NCBI GenBank assembly: GCA_012845835.1
Contig: JABAKD010000019.1
Location: forward strand, 14,247,420-14,311,419
DNA length: 64,000 nucleotides
Direction of reading: 5' to 3'
Origin: Undaria pinnatifida
Lineage: Eukaryota > Sar > Phaeophyceae > Laminariales > Alariaceae
The position numbers and the translations under genes were made by a program. Every line of letters starts with the position of its first letter. Position 1 is the stretch's first letter. Positions 10,203 through 23,450 of this stretch are shown here, piece after piece. The notes under the pieces were generated by a model that searched no databases, was not told the origin of the DNA, and worked only from the letters and a program-made list of their open reading frames with translations.

Positions 10203-13200
10203 TGCCAAAGCCCCCTGTGGCGAGCTTTTGTTTCTCACTAAAAGGTTGTCGCCGCGGTGAACAAAGAGGTGGGGGTGACTTCGACATCGAAACAAAAATG
10301 CCTTGGGAATAAAACGCCTCTGGGGTTTCTCCAAACAGCAGTGTCATCGACACATCCGCCAAAGACTCGTGCGTACCTCGTTCTTCCGCCGCCGCATACC
10401 TCGCGCTCAAAATCTAGAATTGTCGATTCTAGCCAGCATCTTCGAACAAGCACATAACCAGCAAAGGACGGGCAACACTTCGCGAGATGCTTGCACCCTT
10501 CGTCGAGGGATAGTCGTGATGAAGAGCATGCAGGTTGCCCCTCTTCCACTCAACAAAAACCTCCAAAAGGTGTGCTCCAATCGCCTGTGTAACCTTAGGC
10601 GGCTCGTAAGGGCCACGTCAGGTAGCCGCCAAACGCTTCCGGTGTGAGATTAGAGCGGCTACATTTTACGACGTATCAACGACACAGCAATAGGCCACAA
10701 AAACAGGTGCGCATTGCCCCTTGAGTACAAATCGCAGTGGGGCGGAACCGAACACCGAATATATACTCATTTCACTCCCGGCGTGGCATAGGTTTTTCGT
10801 TCTGTCCCCCGCGTGAAGTCGGTATATTTTGTTAATAAAGCTTTCTCTGGAGGTACGAAAGAGGCATGGGGTATTTCGTCGAAACCAGAGCTCATTTCCT
10901 GAGGATAGCACGACACATTTCGCATTTTTTCGGCCGTTCTATTTGTTTAGTTTGTGGGGGCAGCGACAGATGATGTTCTGGGTAAATGCGAAACACGTGT
11001 ACCTCAGTATGCCGTGCAAGAGCCGTTGAACCGGCCAGGTATACCTTTTTTTGGCTCAAAACATGCAACCCGTACCCTGGGATGACTCCGCGGTGCAACC
11101 ACCCGAATTAGTTGCTGGATTGGTACGAGGAGGTGAGCATGCATGTGGTCAGGTGGGAACATTTTTTCGAGGAATTTGTGGCTTGACGATGTGTCGCTGC
11201 ATGCACTAAAGTATTTAACAGCCACAGTTAAACACACCTGGGGCTGTGTGGACGAAGATACTGCACCAAAAGTTTAACAGCGTAGCGACAGGTACCCCTC
11301 GGTGGACGATGCCTTCATCCGCTTCGTTTGAAAGAGACTCGATGTCACCTGTGACGATAGTCGTTCTTACAACATGCTCCACAAGTGAATCTTTACTGCA
11401 GATCGCTCGTGCTGGCTTCATGTAGTGTTACATTGCTACATTATTCGTTGCAGTCGACGCTAACGAAAGCCGTAACGAGCCTCTGACTGAACCTCTGCAA
11501 TGCGGCGTGCTTCTCCATTTCTTTGTTTGGACTTCTCATTCCGAAACGCACCCACCTCAACAACTGAAAAATGTTCTCAAATGTCAAGTTGTCAGTTCTT
11601 GCCATTCATCCATACACAATCTCAAAAACCCACCTAGCGCGTATAGCATGCCGATATGCCTGCTCTAGTCGACGAGGGTGCTTGTAGTTGACATGGTAGT
11701 GGACAACGTAGACTAACAAACAAGGGGATGGACGAAATTTTGGACGGTCAATGGCAGGAAGAAAATAACGTGAAATACTACCGTGAGTAAAGGAAAATAT
11801 ACTAATGTACTCGTTTTACGCCCCCCCCCCCCCTACCTCCCTCCTTTTCCCCCCGGTGATATTGAGTTCGTCGTGCCGCAAACAATACCAGTTAGTTATG
11901 CCGCAATACCAGCTAGCTGCGCCCTTGATGACGCCGTATCCACACGTAAATATGCAAGTTTCATGGCCAGTCTCGAACCCACGACGGCTCTAAAAGGTGG
12001 AGTGGTGTATGCACAGTTGTAAAACGCCACGAAACTACGCGAACCAACCACACAATCAGGTTGAACGCTAACACGGGGGTGCACCACCAGCTTGTGATGT
12101 AAACCTTCATGCATCATCCAAACAACGACTTTGAGGAAAATGGATGTAAAAAAATGACTCGATTCGCAATATCCCATTCCCTTGGCGTTTGACGAGAAAC
12201 TTTGCGAACCACAGGCGTTCTTCCAACGGTTTCGGTCGGGTAATGCCTGGGTTGATAAAACCTGGTGGTCAGAAAGTATTCGATGATACAGTGTTACCTC
12301 TGTCGTAGAACCCGTGAAAACGCAAGTACAGATGTGGCGGGGGTGCATCGCATCCATCCGCGATCGAGGGGAGGCTCCTGTTTTTTCGGGTACCGTACGA
12401 CGGATGCCACGGGTGGTAACTGGAAGCATTCACGCAAGCTGTGGTCGAATATTTTGCGTCATTTAGGGGTCCTCCCGCCTTGAAGGAAAAGTCCAACTGC
12501 TTTATCTACGCTGGTCCATCCACTCCAACACGTGCCGTCCAACATAGCTTGCGCCACCTACACCACAGATTTTCCCATCCCAACTACTGACCGAGACCTA
12601 CACATTGAAAGCTAAGCCCTAGCGCCGCAATTGAGCATCGACCTCGCAAATGTTTCAGAGGAACCACACTGGTGGTCCATATCTACCCAAAAATCGACGG
12701 CTTGTCGTGTACCCTAGAGTTTCCTGGAGATCAAATTCCTAGGAGTTTCCAGCAAAACCACTGATCTGAACCCAGGGTCTGACGTGCGGACGCTAAGATG
12801 TCCATGCCACCGCTCTCACGAGACGCGCACGCCGCCAAGGCGTGTCCCATGCACATACATGCGGCACAACCTGAGCGTGAGAGGGGGGCTCCTCGACTAT
12901 TGACAATTCGTCCCGTGGCTAATAGACACTGCCGCGCGACTTGATGCTGGCGCCCCAGCACCTATCTTGTGCATGAAAAACGCAGGTTCGCAAATGTTGG
13001 ACGCCATGAATACTTTGCCTTCTATCCTTTTAGCATACTCGTCTGATCATGTCAGCCTACTGGGCGAGCTCAACTGCTGATAACATCGCTTTCGATTTCC
13101 CTCAAAAGCACACCGCTACGCCTTCATTAGGATGCCACGGTCCCTCAAACATGCATCTGGAGTGGGCATTCATTTTGTGTTTTATCTTTGAATTGTTTTT

Positions 13201-16200
13201 TTTTTCTCTCAGACGTGGGAGGGAGTTTCCGCTAGCGTGACCTGCTATTAACGGCACTGACGGTATCCACATTTTTTCACCTACATCGCTATTGTTCCAC
13301 GTTCATAACGCTATTACTCCGTGTAATACTTGTATTACTCCTTCCCCTGGCCACCTCGTCTGGGGCCTACTATACTGTCTCGGATGACCGAGGTCCCCAA
13401 ATTGTCCCCGATCACTAAAACTCCTCACCGTAATTTTGCTGGAGACGAAAGGAATTATGCTTCGTAATATCTCCTTCCCCTCACCTTCGAAAGAAAAGAG
13501 GTGGGCGGGCGGGAGAAACTACGGCAATTGTCCTGGCAGATTGGCGTGCAATCACCAGACTGTAGCGTCTTCTTGTTTTCGACGTTAGATGGTCAGCTGA
13601 GGTCTCTCTTGCGTGGGACACCTGTGCTTCGCGAGCTCTGAACGTTATCTCGTGAGAATAATGATGTCATAGGGTTGTTCTCCATATTGCTATCGTTTGT
13701 CCAATACCTGGACTCACATCATCCATTCCGTGAATCCAATCGAACGACCTGTCTGAACCCCTCAGGTTTACGGACGTTTGGTTTGATTGTCTTCTCGGAG
13801 CTATACAATATTTCTCATCATAATCTATCCTACAATTTCAACTCTTCGATCCTTCATTTCAACACAAATCGAATTATTTTTCGTTTTGTTCCAGAATCTT
13901 TCTAAATAATCCTCCACGTTGCTTCATCACGAATCATCAAACAAGCGCCGACTTTTCCGTCGACGTTGTTTTGATGCTCTCATGTACCACCCCTTCTTTG
14001 CTCCCTACGTAGCATAGCGATCGCTCGTCGCTCTCTCGCTGGCTTGTTCAACGCGCGCGATGACACCCATCATCAATATTTATCAAATTCCAACGCACGG
14101 GTACGTTGATGGCATGGGTATTTCCAATACCCAAGGCGGGATTGTGCTGGCAAGGCGTTGGCTCCGTTCCCCCTCTCTCCTTACGACAACTCTGGTACAA
14201 TACAGGCACATGAGTTGGTTGACCTGATTTAAACATCGGATAGATCTGATTCCCTCAGACATATCCATCCATGATCTATTCCTGATCTATAGGATCTGCA
14301 TGTCTTTAGATCATGTTTCCGTGTATGAGCAGTATGACATGAACGATCTCGCGAAAACATTTCTTGTGTTGGCTCTGTTCTACACAGATGAACAAGGTTA
14401 CCGTATGGGGGGGGAAGGTACCCTTTTTCCTTTCTTCGCGACAGCGTGCTTTTACCACTCGCACGAGTGACTCTGTACCTCACGGCGGAAAATGCTGTAG
14501 GAAATTGTTATTTTGGTGCCGAGTAGCTTACTATTCCATTGCAGACTCTTACAGCGAACATTGAACAGCACGAAGGCTAATGGTACCACAGGAACAGGGC
14601 GGTCACTTGCGCGAGTCACCCGAGCCACTCTAAGATTAGTCCCCCCCCCCCCAATAACAACCCCCCATACGTGACCCTCCTCCCGTAGCCTTGGTCAGAT
14701 CCAACCAACCATACCAGCCATGGTAGCAGATTTGGGATCTAGATGCTTTATGTGATCTACTGTGGGATACATCGTGATCTGTCTGGTCTGCGAAGCGCTT
14801 GGCGTGATCGGCTTCTTCCATGTTGATGCTGGCTTCGCCATTCTCTTGTGACGTTAGCGTAGCTGGAAGTCTTGGACGGCATGGACGGCAGTACGTCAAC
14901 AGCGGCGTACAACAGACCAACGCTTTCGGAAGGTGCTGGGTTACCCGCGCGTGCGGTATAGGTGTTTTTCCCTTGCCGTTGAGAGGCAAGCTGTAACAGC
15001 TAGTAATACTTCTCGTGGTTGATGTTAGGTGCAACGACTACAGCACAACTGCCTCTCGATAATCAGGTCGACATGACAGAGTGTGGAGTATTCTGATATC
15101 GACGCCTCCTACGAAAGGGCTACGACTAGCACTCTGTCGAATTTTGTTGTGTGAGATACGGGACGCCTTTACCCGACGTGGTCGAGATGTTACTAAAGCT
15201 TTTTGTTTCTTTCGGCACTTGTTTTTCGTTTTCCGCCTGGGCCATGACATTGTTCATTGGTTACCACTTTCTTTTTTTCCCACCATTTGGTGCTTGGGCA
15301 AGATATCGAGCTGCTCAGTTGATGAGCCTGAGAAATACTTCGTGAACCCATACCGTCAGCCTCAGAAATACTCCGAACCAATGGCAAACGCACTGTAGAC
15401 GTAATGTGTGCTGCCAGAGGAGTACTACCGCTTTTGGGTCATGTGTCGTTCCGGCTGGGAGGAAGAAATAGTGTTTTTGCTGCTTGTCTAACTACATAGT
15501 CTACATACCTAGTGGAATTTGATTATTGATCGGGTTGCACTTTCCTTATGTTTTTGAAGTAGTTGTTGGGCGAAGATCGTTGCGCCCATCGCGACCACTC
15601 TCGCGTACGTTTCCGTTTGCCTTTGATGCCATAAAATGTGGCATTTTTTGTACGAATTTTTGACAACTTTGTACGCACCCGTGAAAATCTTTGTTAATAA
15701 CAGACTGTTCGAGTCACGTTTTATCCTTCTCTGGAGTGCATGAGTAGTATAGGCGTTACCCGTTCACCCGTCTCTCAGTATACGTGTGAACGATATGAAT
15801 TGACAGCGCTATAGCTCGTTCAAGGATGACCTTTTTTATACCATTTAGAATATTGTTCACTCGATGTCTTCTACTACTTCAGTCGATAATCTAAACAGTT
15901 TCGGTCGTCGGACTACTACCGATCAGCGAGTGATTGCAGCACCAATCAACAACAAATTATACTCCTCACGACCGCCACTCGAAGACCTTTCATATACCAT
16001 ACCCCGCCCCCGTGATATATTGCAAGATTGGCTCGAAGGAAGTGGATATCAATGACCTGTCGTCCCATGATATTTCTCAAAGCCAAGTAGCAATACCAGT
16101 ACCAGAATACGCAAAGATCGATTGCACCAACACGTGGTTGATGAAAAGCTGCGATAACGCAACGCGGACGAAACAAATGTTCGGTCTCACCCCAAGGGGG

Positions 16201-17020
16201 CCATTCCGTGACTTCATGGCGCAACCCCTTCGGTGTTGAATACCACCATGTCGCGATCGGAGCACCGGTACTGATCCAGGCTGACGGTGCACTCAGAGTT
16301 AGACCCGCAGTTGTCAAACCTGAGATTGCAAGTAGGATGCAGCAAGGTACCCAATTTTCTATGAGCCTTCCATGACACGAAAAAATACTTCCTGAACGAC
16401 ATCCACACATTTTAAAACAACAACTTGGCATTAGAGCGTGGTATATAATTCAGTTACAAACGGTCCAATGGGCTTGCGCCAAACCTCTTGGCACCTATGA
16501 TATAACCTATACGAAGACTGGTGCCTTCTCCGAGAGAGAAGAACGGCATATGAAGATGGTCGAGGTGCAACACTGGATTATCCCGAGGCGCGATCAAATT
16601 GGTTACCCCGCAGCGACGGGAGTACCATCTAACCCAAACAGGCATTCCGTCGTTCCGTTGAAACTAAAGCCACCTTCCTGGGTACACCTAGCGTTTAATT
16701 TCCATGCCACGGTCTATAATCTCGACTGATCCGGTTGTCAAAAGGACAGGACAACCGTTTACTTGGGGAAAAAAACGCATTCTCTCACGGTTCATAACGT
16801 TAGGATATTAAACAAACTCGGGTGTGGAGTCTTGGGGCGAGTCGGGAGGTGTTGGAAACCTAACCCTAACCTCATGGATGTTGTCAGGTCGGGCCAGGAG
16901 CTTGTCACATCTCGCGGGTCAGGTTGGGAGCTTGTGGCAAGCCTTCCTGAAGTATAAGCCCGAACGAAGTTCACATGAGACCTCGAGTGATCACTGCGAG
17001 GCCCACGAACATAGCCGCCT
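10203..17020. other. Long intergenic stretch, nothing firmly recognised
   Basis: Almost 7 kb without a supported gene. It contains a C13 homopolymer at 11821-11833 and a weak cysteine-rich candidate exon on the minus strand near 16250-16345 (see findings). The 177-codon (11896-12429) and 161-codon (15946-16431) minus frames lack recognisable motifs. Confidence 0.4.
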
Positions 17021-17302
17021 TCTACACGATAGAGGTACGCCATATTTGTTTCTGAAGTTCCTCACTTTGGGAGGTTAAGATCTTTCTTAACAATATTCAT
17101 AACCCAAGCCCTGATTTGATCCCGAACGAAAAACAAAAATGCTATGATCCCGGACGGAAAACCCCATGGCCTAGGTAGGTATAGAACGAGAACCATGAAC
17201 AAAACATCACCTGTTTCCGACGATTTTGGCTTAAGGAGGAGCCCCGTTTTTACTTGGAAATTAATTTCAGACGCAAAGTGATACCTCCATCTATCGTAGC
17301 AT
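17021..17302. mobile_element. MITE family B, copy 1
   Basis: About 280 bp bounded by inverted termini (TCTACACGATAGAGGTACGC on the left; the right end reads ACGCATGCTACGATAGATGG when reverse-complemented). Internal landmarks GAGGTTAAGA and CCCATGGCCTAGGTA are shared with 33518-33784 and in diverged form with 41668-41921. It has no coding capacity, so it would have been mobilised in trans by a DNA transposase not present here. Confidence 0.75.
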
Positions 17303-18722
17303 GCGTCGATACTCACCCCAAACCTGAGGTTTCGTCCGCGTTGACGTGGTAGTGAACCAGGCATCCGACGCTTTGAGAAATAGCTGACCCGGTCGCGAGG
17401 ATGTACTCCAAAGTGCCGCTTTCGCCCTGGACAAGAAACGAACGCCCAAAACGCTAGAACGCCAACGAAGTATTATCTCGAGATAGATGTACACCAACGA
17501 AATATTCATGCATTTGGATCAGCACCCCCGGCTAACACGTGGGGTGACGGTGTGTGCTTTGCGCTCACGATCTCCGGCGGTGCTTACCGAGAGGGCTCCA
17601 TGTACGTGCGTATCTGCACCACCGAATAGCATACATTTCGGATCGGATTCGGTTTTTGGGGGTATAGAAGTCGTTGGCGCACAAAACTGCTAACCAACAA
17701 TTATGGTTTGTCAGAAACAAACGCACACTATTGTTAACATCGATCTACTACAGGATAGGAAGGCCGAACACGAAACCGGCCGTGATAGGTTGAACCCTAC
17801 TAAGACCACCGCCTCCCTCGCTTGTGGGGACTAGGTGTTTCGATTTCTTATACGACATGTCACGCTCTTCAGCAGAGAAAAGGGTAAGTCGAGTTCTTCA
17901 TCTCTCATCTTGGACTAAACTTCGATCCAACCCCACACGCCCCGCTCCCGTACCTGGTAGACGTAGGATGAAACTTTCGGGAAGGCGGGGTCGGAGGAGG
18001 ACATGTCCGCGAAGCCCGCTGCGGCGGCAACTTGAATAGGGTCTTCCATGGCGTCTGTTAGCGTGAAAGGGCGTTCGCGTGAAAGTGCATGGACGGGATC
18101 GATTGTGTACATCATAAACGGGATTACCTAAAGACGATCTTGCATGACATCGTTTCGTGTGAACAGACGTGTATTAGGGTTAGCACATCACCGAAAATCC
18201 CCCAATCTGGGGACATGGTAATTCGTACCGGGTACTGTGTACCAGTACACCAGGGTACAGATTATGAGAAGCGCGGTTTGACATGGTATTGGTCGCGATA
18301 CCGTAATTTTGTTTCGGTGCTTCGGTGTTTCGGTCCGTACGTGGCTCCAGACAGGAACGTTCGACGGTATTTCGAGGCAAGCGACACGATAAGTAATATG
18401 GAATTTGGAACGAGATGCACAGTTTAGACTTTGCATGTCTCCTTCATAATGCGGGGAGCACGCATCATACGTGCTCCATACCACACACGAAAGAATTCAT
18501 GAACCCACAGGTGCGGCGCTGTTCGTAAACCCGCAGATACTTGTGTGTTTGTCGGAGTACTATTAATATCTGCTGCACACAGTGCGCAAACCATTACCCT
18601 GCTGGCTTACCCATAGTAGAATGAGCGCTCCGATGTAGACCAAATCCGAGCATACGCCGACCTCCACCGACACGCAAGGCCGTTTAGCACACTTTAGCTA
18701 GCATAATAAACATGTACAATAT
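17303..18722. other. Intergenic, nothing recognised
   Basis: Only short frames, none with an identifiable motif. A TACCTGGTA motif is at 17951-17959. Confidence 0.4.
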
Positions 18723-18982
18723 GAGTCATCCCTCTATAGTGGGATAGAGGTTGCAGTTGTTGGATCAACTTATAATGTACCCGTCCGATCGAGCTCCTCA
18801 GGTGAGGAACTATCAGTTAGTCATTGATCGAGTCATTTCACGAGCACATATTTGTTTAGGACTAGGTCGGGTTGTGTGAACGAATGCCTTCGAGGTCATG
18901 TGGTATCGCGTGAGATGTTGAGCTCCTCATGTGAGAACCTCAGGGACTGATGCTGCACCTCTACAGTGGGATGGATGGCTCT
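18723..18982. mobile_element. MITE family A, copy 1
   Basis: About 260 bp with imperfect inverted termini: left GAGTCATCCCTCTATAGTGG, right CTACAGTGGGATGGATGGCT. It carries the two subterminal near-palindromes typical of this family (GAGCTCCTCAGGTGAGGAAC and GAGCTCCTCATGTGAGAACC) and the internal marker GAACGAATGCCTTCGAGGTC. It is in the same orientation as 39935-40182. Confidence 0.8.
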
Positions 18983-19019
18983 GTATTACAAAGTCGAAAA
19001 AAAAAAGCGAAAAATGCTT

Positions 19020-19090
19020 TAATATGGTGTAATATGGTGTATTAAGGTGAAATATCATGTAACATCGTGTAACATCGTGTAACATCGTGT
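19020..19090 (+). repeat. 10 bp minisatellite
   Basis: Seven consecutive units of 10 bp grade from AATATGGTGT through AATATCATGT to AACATCGTGT, the last repeated three times. Confidence 0.9.
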
Positions 19091-20502
19091 ATTCGTATGG
19101 TGTTTGTGCTTTCTCCTTTGTGGTTATCTAAGGTGCTAGTTCGTTGAACTGGCCCTTTTATACTATATGCGCATTCCCAATAATGCCATGACCATGATGA
19201 ATAGTGCCGGTTTGTTGTATGGGGCTTGCACAGACCTGTAGTTTGTAGTGTATTGGGACCCCCCTAATTGCGTCGGTTACTTTCCACCTCCAAACCACGA
19301 TAACGTGGTGCCTTGTGCGTGATCTGAACTTTGGACTGTTACTTCCACCGATCGACGTGCAGCCCACAAAGCCGGGTGTCTGCTCTCTTTTTGTTTTACG
19401 TCAGAGGGATGTCATGCGGCTTTTCTCTGTTCCCACAAACCATGGGACACAGAGGATGCCATCCATTGTTGTTGGTTTGCCACTGCAGTGCGCAACGTAT
19501 TTTTGCGGAACGAAGAACGTATACAGAAAGAAAGCCAACCACGCGCACCGCCGGATAATCAGAACGAGTACGTAAAAAAAACGGCAAAAAGAAGGAAGAA
19601 AGAACGAGACCCGGCATCGTTAGGCTTTGATTTATTCTGCCGATACGGTGTTTTTGGCAAAATGCTCGAGAAACGTTAGGGTAAAGGTGTAAAATAGAGT
19701 AAAATCGGGCAGAACCTGTTTTTTCCGATTCATCACTGATTTCGTAAAAGGGGCATGGTGGGTAAATCAGGCAAACTCACCAAAACGCGTAAAATCGGAG
19801 GAAAGGACGGAGTAACGCCTCGCAAACTTCTACAACAGAAGAGCGCGAACCCAACCAAGGATGCACCGGCCACCGTGGTGGCCATGCAAAACTGAATTTG
19901 GAATACCTCGTATATCAGTGTGTTGATAGACCGGCAGCATATGTGAACAACGGCGCAGTCCAAGCAATATTCTGGCATGTGGAGGTCACAAGAACCCCAA
20001 ACAAGTCGCCACAAACGAATAAAGTATACCTGGTACCAATTACTGGCATATTTGAGAGTTTTCGAGCATTTATGAGACTAGTATTAATAGTGTGAGAACT
20101 GCCACAACACGAGAAGGAGTAAAACTGTTTTTTCTCGCAGAAGAAATCAAAGCTTACATGTCGCTGATATGGGATAGTTTCGCTGCAAACACGAAAGTGG
20201 TGTTTGTTGCGTATCATATAGGCGACCGAGGCATGTCTGTGCCGGGAATCAGGCTCATAGGGGATTGTGTTGGAAAGGAAAATAAGCACCCCATAACCAG
20301 TCTCGGGTGGAGCTCGTCGCATGCATGGTAGCAAAGGCAGGCGCCAAGCGCACGCGAGTTGGGGCTCCTGCTGGTATTGTGTACCGTCTTGAGGTAGTCC
20401 ATAGATTGACCAGCCACGCCGGGAATTACAATATTTTATTTCCCACCAGGATACGCGCCCCTATTTGTTATGCTGCATATCGTCGATAAAGAACACATGC
20501 GA
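19091..20502. other. Intergenic, nothing recognised
   Basis: Short frames only. A TACCTGGTA motif is at 20027-20035. Confidence 0.4.
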
Positions 20503-20752
20503 CGAACACATGGGTAATCCGCGCTAGGATTGAAACATAAGTTACTGAGTTCGTACCACGAGGGGGCTCGATATCTATAACGTACAATGGCTTCAAAGGC
20601 AGTCACTCGCGCAATGCGACCTCCCTTCCTCGCTCTACGCGCTACCCCTAAAACAGACACATGTCCGAGTAACCGGCAGCTCCTTTCTTGAGGAGTTCGA
20701 CCGTCCAGAACTGTTACTGCAAAATGTGCAACCACCAACTACAGTGGGATGA
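20503..20752. mobile_element. MITE family A, copy 2 (diverged)
   Basis: Aligned end to end with 32485-32738 in the same orientation. The core ATGGCTTCAAAGGCAGTCAC corresponds to ATGACTTCGAAGGCATTCGT, and GTAACCGGCAGCTCC and CTACAGTGGGATGA are also shared. The left terminus and both near-palindromes are decayed, so this is an old copy. Confidence 0.6.
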
Positions 20753-20984
20753 AGAAAATTACGCTTGGCTCCCATCCACCTCAGAGTACATTTTTGAAGC
20801 ATTGTGCATCTGCACCCAAAGAGTGCAGTTTGAACACTTTGCTCCCACCTATCTCCATTTCCCCCACCGTCCACCTCCCACACACACAAGCACACCCCCT
20901 TGCCCCCGCCGCCCCACTAAAAGTCGCCCCCCTCCCCTGCTGTCCCCGAAAAAAAAATATCCGCCGGAGTTGTTAACAACACCG

Positions 20985-21445
20985 ACAGATGATATCACCT
21001 GTCCACCATTCGTGTCATCCATGGTATTGGATCCGATTCATATACGTAGTCTTCAAGATACCATCAACCTCCCCCTCCCACTTTCCGGCCGCCCCCACCG
21101 TCGCCTAAACCTAGCAGCACGCATGAAGCACGACCCTATACATTGATGCGACCAAAACATGTTGGAATTTCCCCCACCCTTGTTTCATCCCGACCGGTTC
21201 TTTGAGACGCCGCCCTTCCCTCACCGGTCATACGACTACTGGGTATGCCAAATGAACTGGTGCATTCCACAGCCGCCATATGTTGTCCCCTTCGGAAACA
21301 GGTTTAATTGTCTCCGTGCACAGATTGATTATCATCACCCTGTACCCTGGTACAAGCTAACTTGAAAGGAAATCGCCGAGCTGAATCCTTTATGAGGACA
21401 AACTCCCAGTAATACACGCGATCGCAGTGTCACACGGAACTAGTT
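20985..21445 (-). repeat. G-tract repeat family, diverged copy
   Basis: In the orientation of 57115-57705 this segment keeps CTCACCGGTCATACGACT, the CCGTGCACAGATTGATTATC block, the GAGGACAAACTCCCAGTAAT block and an ACACGCGATCG block. It lacks the long C tracts of younger copies. It probably represents an old insertion. Confidence 0.55.
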
Positions 21446-21759
21446 ACGAACGAGTGTCGACGGAATATTCGGTCTTACGGCTGTTGTAGTGACTTTATGT
21501 GTATAAAATACGTAGATGAAGAGTTCTTGAGGGCGACGTGTTTTGTAGCAGTACACATTTCATGCCCGACTTGTATAACGATTGAATCACCCTTTTCACT
21601 CTAGTTCCGATAGAACACTAATTGTATATTCTGCGCCAACGACATGTGCATAGATAATAATATTGTATACGGATGAAAATAAAGGTACTCAGAAAACGAA
21701 ATTACAAACTGCGAAATACAGGACAAGACGAAACAAGATGGTAACACGACTCTTGCAGG

Positions 21760-22975
21760 TTTGGCATGGGCATAGTCGCCGGTTCGATCGTGTCGACGTC
21801 CCGATATTCCGTAACCAAACGGTACGAGTTGGAGCCCTTAGAAATCGCTATCGCCACGCTTGCGTAGATCGCCTGCGGGTTCCGAACAACAATATCGGCT
21901 GTTTCCAAGTTGGTCATGTGTTCGTGCAGCCATGCCGCCTTGGCTGGCGGAGATGAACGCGGATTCGCCCGGACCGCCCTTGCACCTCGCTATAGCCGTA
22001 CTGCCGTGGGCTCCACGCGCGCACGTCGGTCGACCAACAATGCCCGGCGGAATACGTCAAGGTGCTTGTGAAAACCGATATCGATCAGTAGTTTGGCACA
22101 TGCCGGTGGTAATCCGTGGTCGACAGCGTCATGGACCGCCGTCTCCAATGCGCCCACACGATGCTGTACCCCCATTTCGGAATCCTGGGTCGTTGAAACA
22201 GCAGTATCAGTGTGATCTCATTGTCCCTGCGCCACCTGGCGCGTCGCCGCCCGACCGTTACGTCGTGACAGCCATCGGCGCCCGCATCACCCCACCAACG
22301 TTGGGTCTGCCCACAGCAAGAGCTGTAGGCTCAATCGCAGTGCCATCATGACGCCCGTGTGCTTTCAGTACAGATGCGTTGAGCTTCTCCATGACGTGGA
22401 TGATTCAACGCCTTCTGCCCGATGATATCCGCATCGCCTCACCCCGGAAGCACGATGATTGGCATGGCAAACCGGACTGGTCCGTATCGAGTTTTGATCG
22501 TTAAGTGGAGCGGACACGATTGCGTCTTGACGCCACACCCCTGGCCCAACGACGTCACAACAGGCGCATGCTCAACAAACCTCCCGCGGTAATGCGGTTT
22601 GCACCATCCCCAGCTGTCGCCGCCTAGCCTCTAGTAGTTTATCCAACATCGCTGTAATTCTTCAACCAGATTCCATCAGCAGTTCGACCTGGGCAGCCGC
22701 AGAGGCGTGGGGAACCGCAAGAGGCCCCACGACACGCTGCGTCAGCGCCTCAAGACATGGTAAGTTTTCTACCGCATCCACGCTCGTATTATCACATCCG
22801 CCAGTGTACACGATCGAAAACCGCGCGTATTAAGGTGCTGGAATCACCACGCCAGTGGTGCGACGCGGTTGCCGGCAGCTTCAACGGAACGGAGTGAAGA
22901 ACCGGCGCAGTATGACCTGGCAAATCTGGTGGTGCACCGACTCGGTGAGCCCGTTATCCGCTGGTGCCATGTTCT
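21760..22975 (-). mobile_element. Degraded Ty3/gypsy retrotransposon, gag start to RT start
   Basis: Read on the minus strand, an ATG at about 22973 opens a short Gag-like frame (MAPADNGLTESVHHQIC). Further on there is a protease-end remnant (FDTGPVRFAMPIIVLPG, then GDADIIGQK after a stop), then VGALETAVHDAVDHGLP and LDVFRRALLVDRRARVEP, the usual linker before reverse transcriptase. Last comes the RT start with YASVAIAISKGSNSYRLV and MPMPNLQE. Frame breaks and stops interrupt it, and homology ends near 21760 before the catalytic YxDD box. The piece is far shorter than gag plus pol should be, so it has internal deletions as well as a truncated end. Confidence 0.7.
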
Positions 22976-23018
22976 CCCGCGGCACTCGAATCTACCCCTG
23001 ATTACACAAAAAATACAA

Positions 23019-23450
23019 TATGCGGGGAATCTCCGTTCGTTTCTCACCGTCGTTGTGTTGTATATTCAAGTTGTGCCTAACTTCCCACCGTAAGTATAGG
23101 GGAACATTGCAGGTGATATTGCCAGGAACTTCACCATTGGGCGGTTTGTCGGTAAGTTAAACCACCTGTAGAGTACATCTACCCGTAACGTGGGCATTGT
23201 GCCGTATTGATCAGGTGACGGTCCGTCCTGCCTTGATCACTCCTTAAATCTCCTTATTTCTCCTGTTCTCTTCCTCTCTTCCTTCCTGCATGTTTGCTTT
23301 TCATCGTTTGGCCACACAAGGGCCACGTTCCAAACAATCGTTCGTTTTTTCTCATCACTAGTGGTTTTCACAGATAATTTGGTGCCACCTGTGTCTCTCT
23401 TATCGCAGAATCACAGCCCCGATGCACATCATTGTAAAATGTTGTGAGCA
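23019..23450 (-). repeat. Candidate long terminal repeat of the gypsy element
   Basis: This segment lies immediately 5' (minus strand) of the Gag-like start and is clearly homologous to 28730-29146 over about 420 bp, sharing GTTGTATATTCAAGTTGT, CCATTGGGCGGT and TGGGCATTGTGCCGTATTGA. Its position, and a second copy with no attached coding sequence, suggest an LTR and a solo LTR. Exact TG...CA ends could not be fixed. Confidence 0.5.

Noticed and set aside
11896-12429. 177-codon minus-strand ORF as a gene
   Set aside because: No recognisable domain and composition resembles the surrounding non-coding DNA.
15946-16431. 161-codon minus-strand ORF as a gene
   Set aside because: No domain. A different frame in the same place gives the weak EGF-like segment, so at most one could be real.
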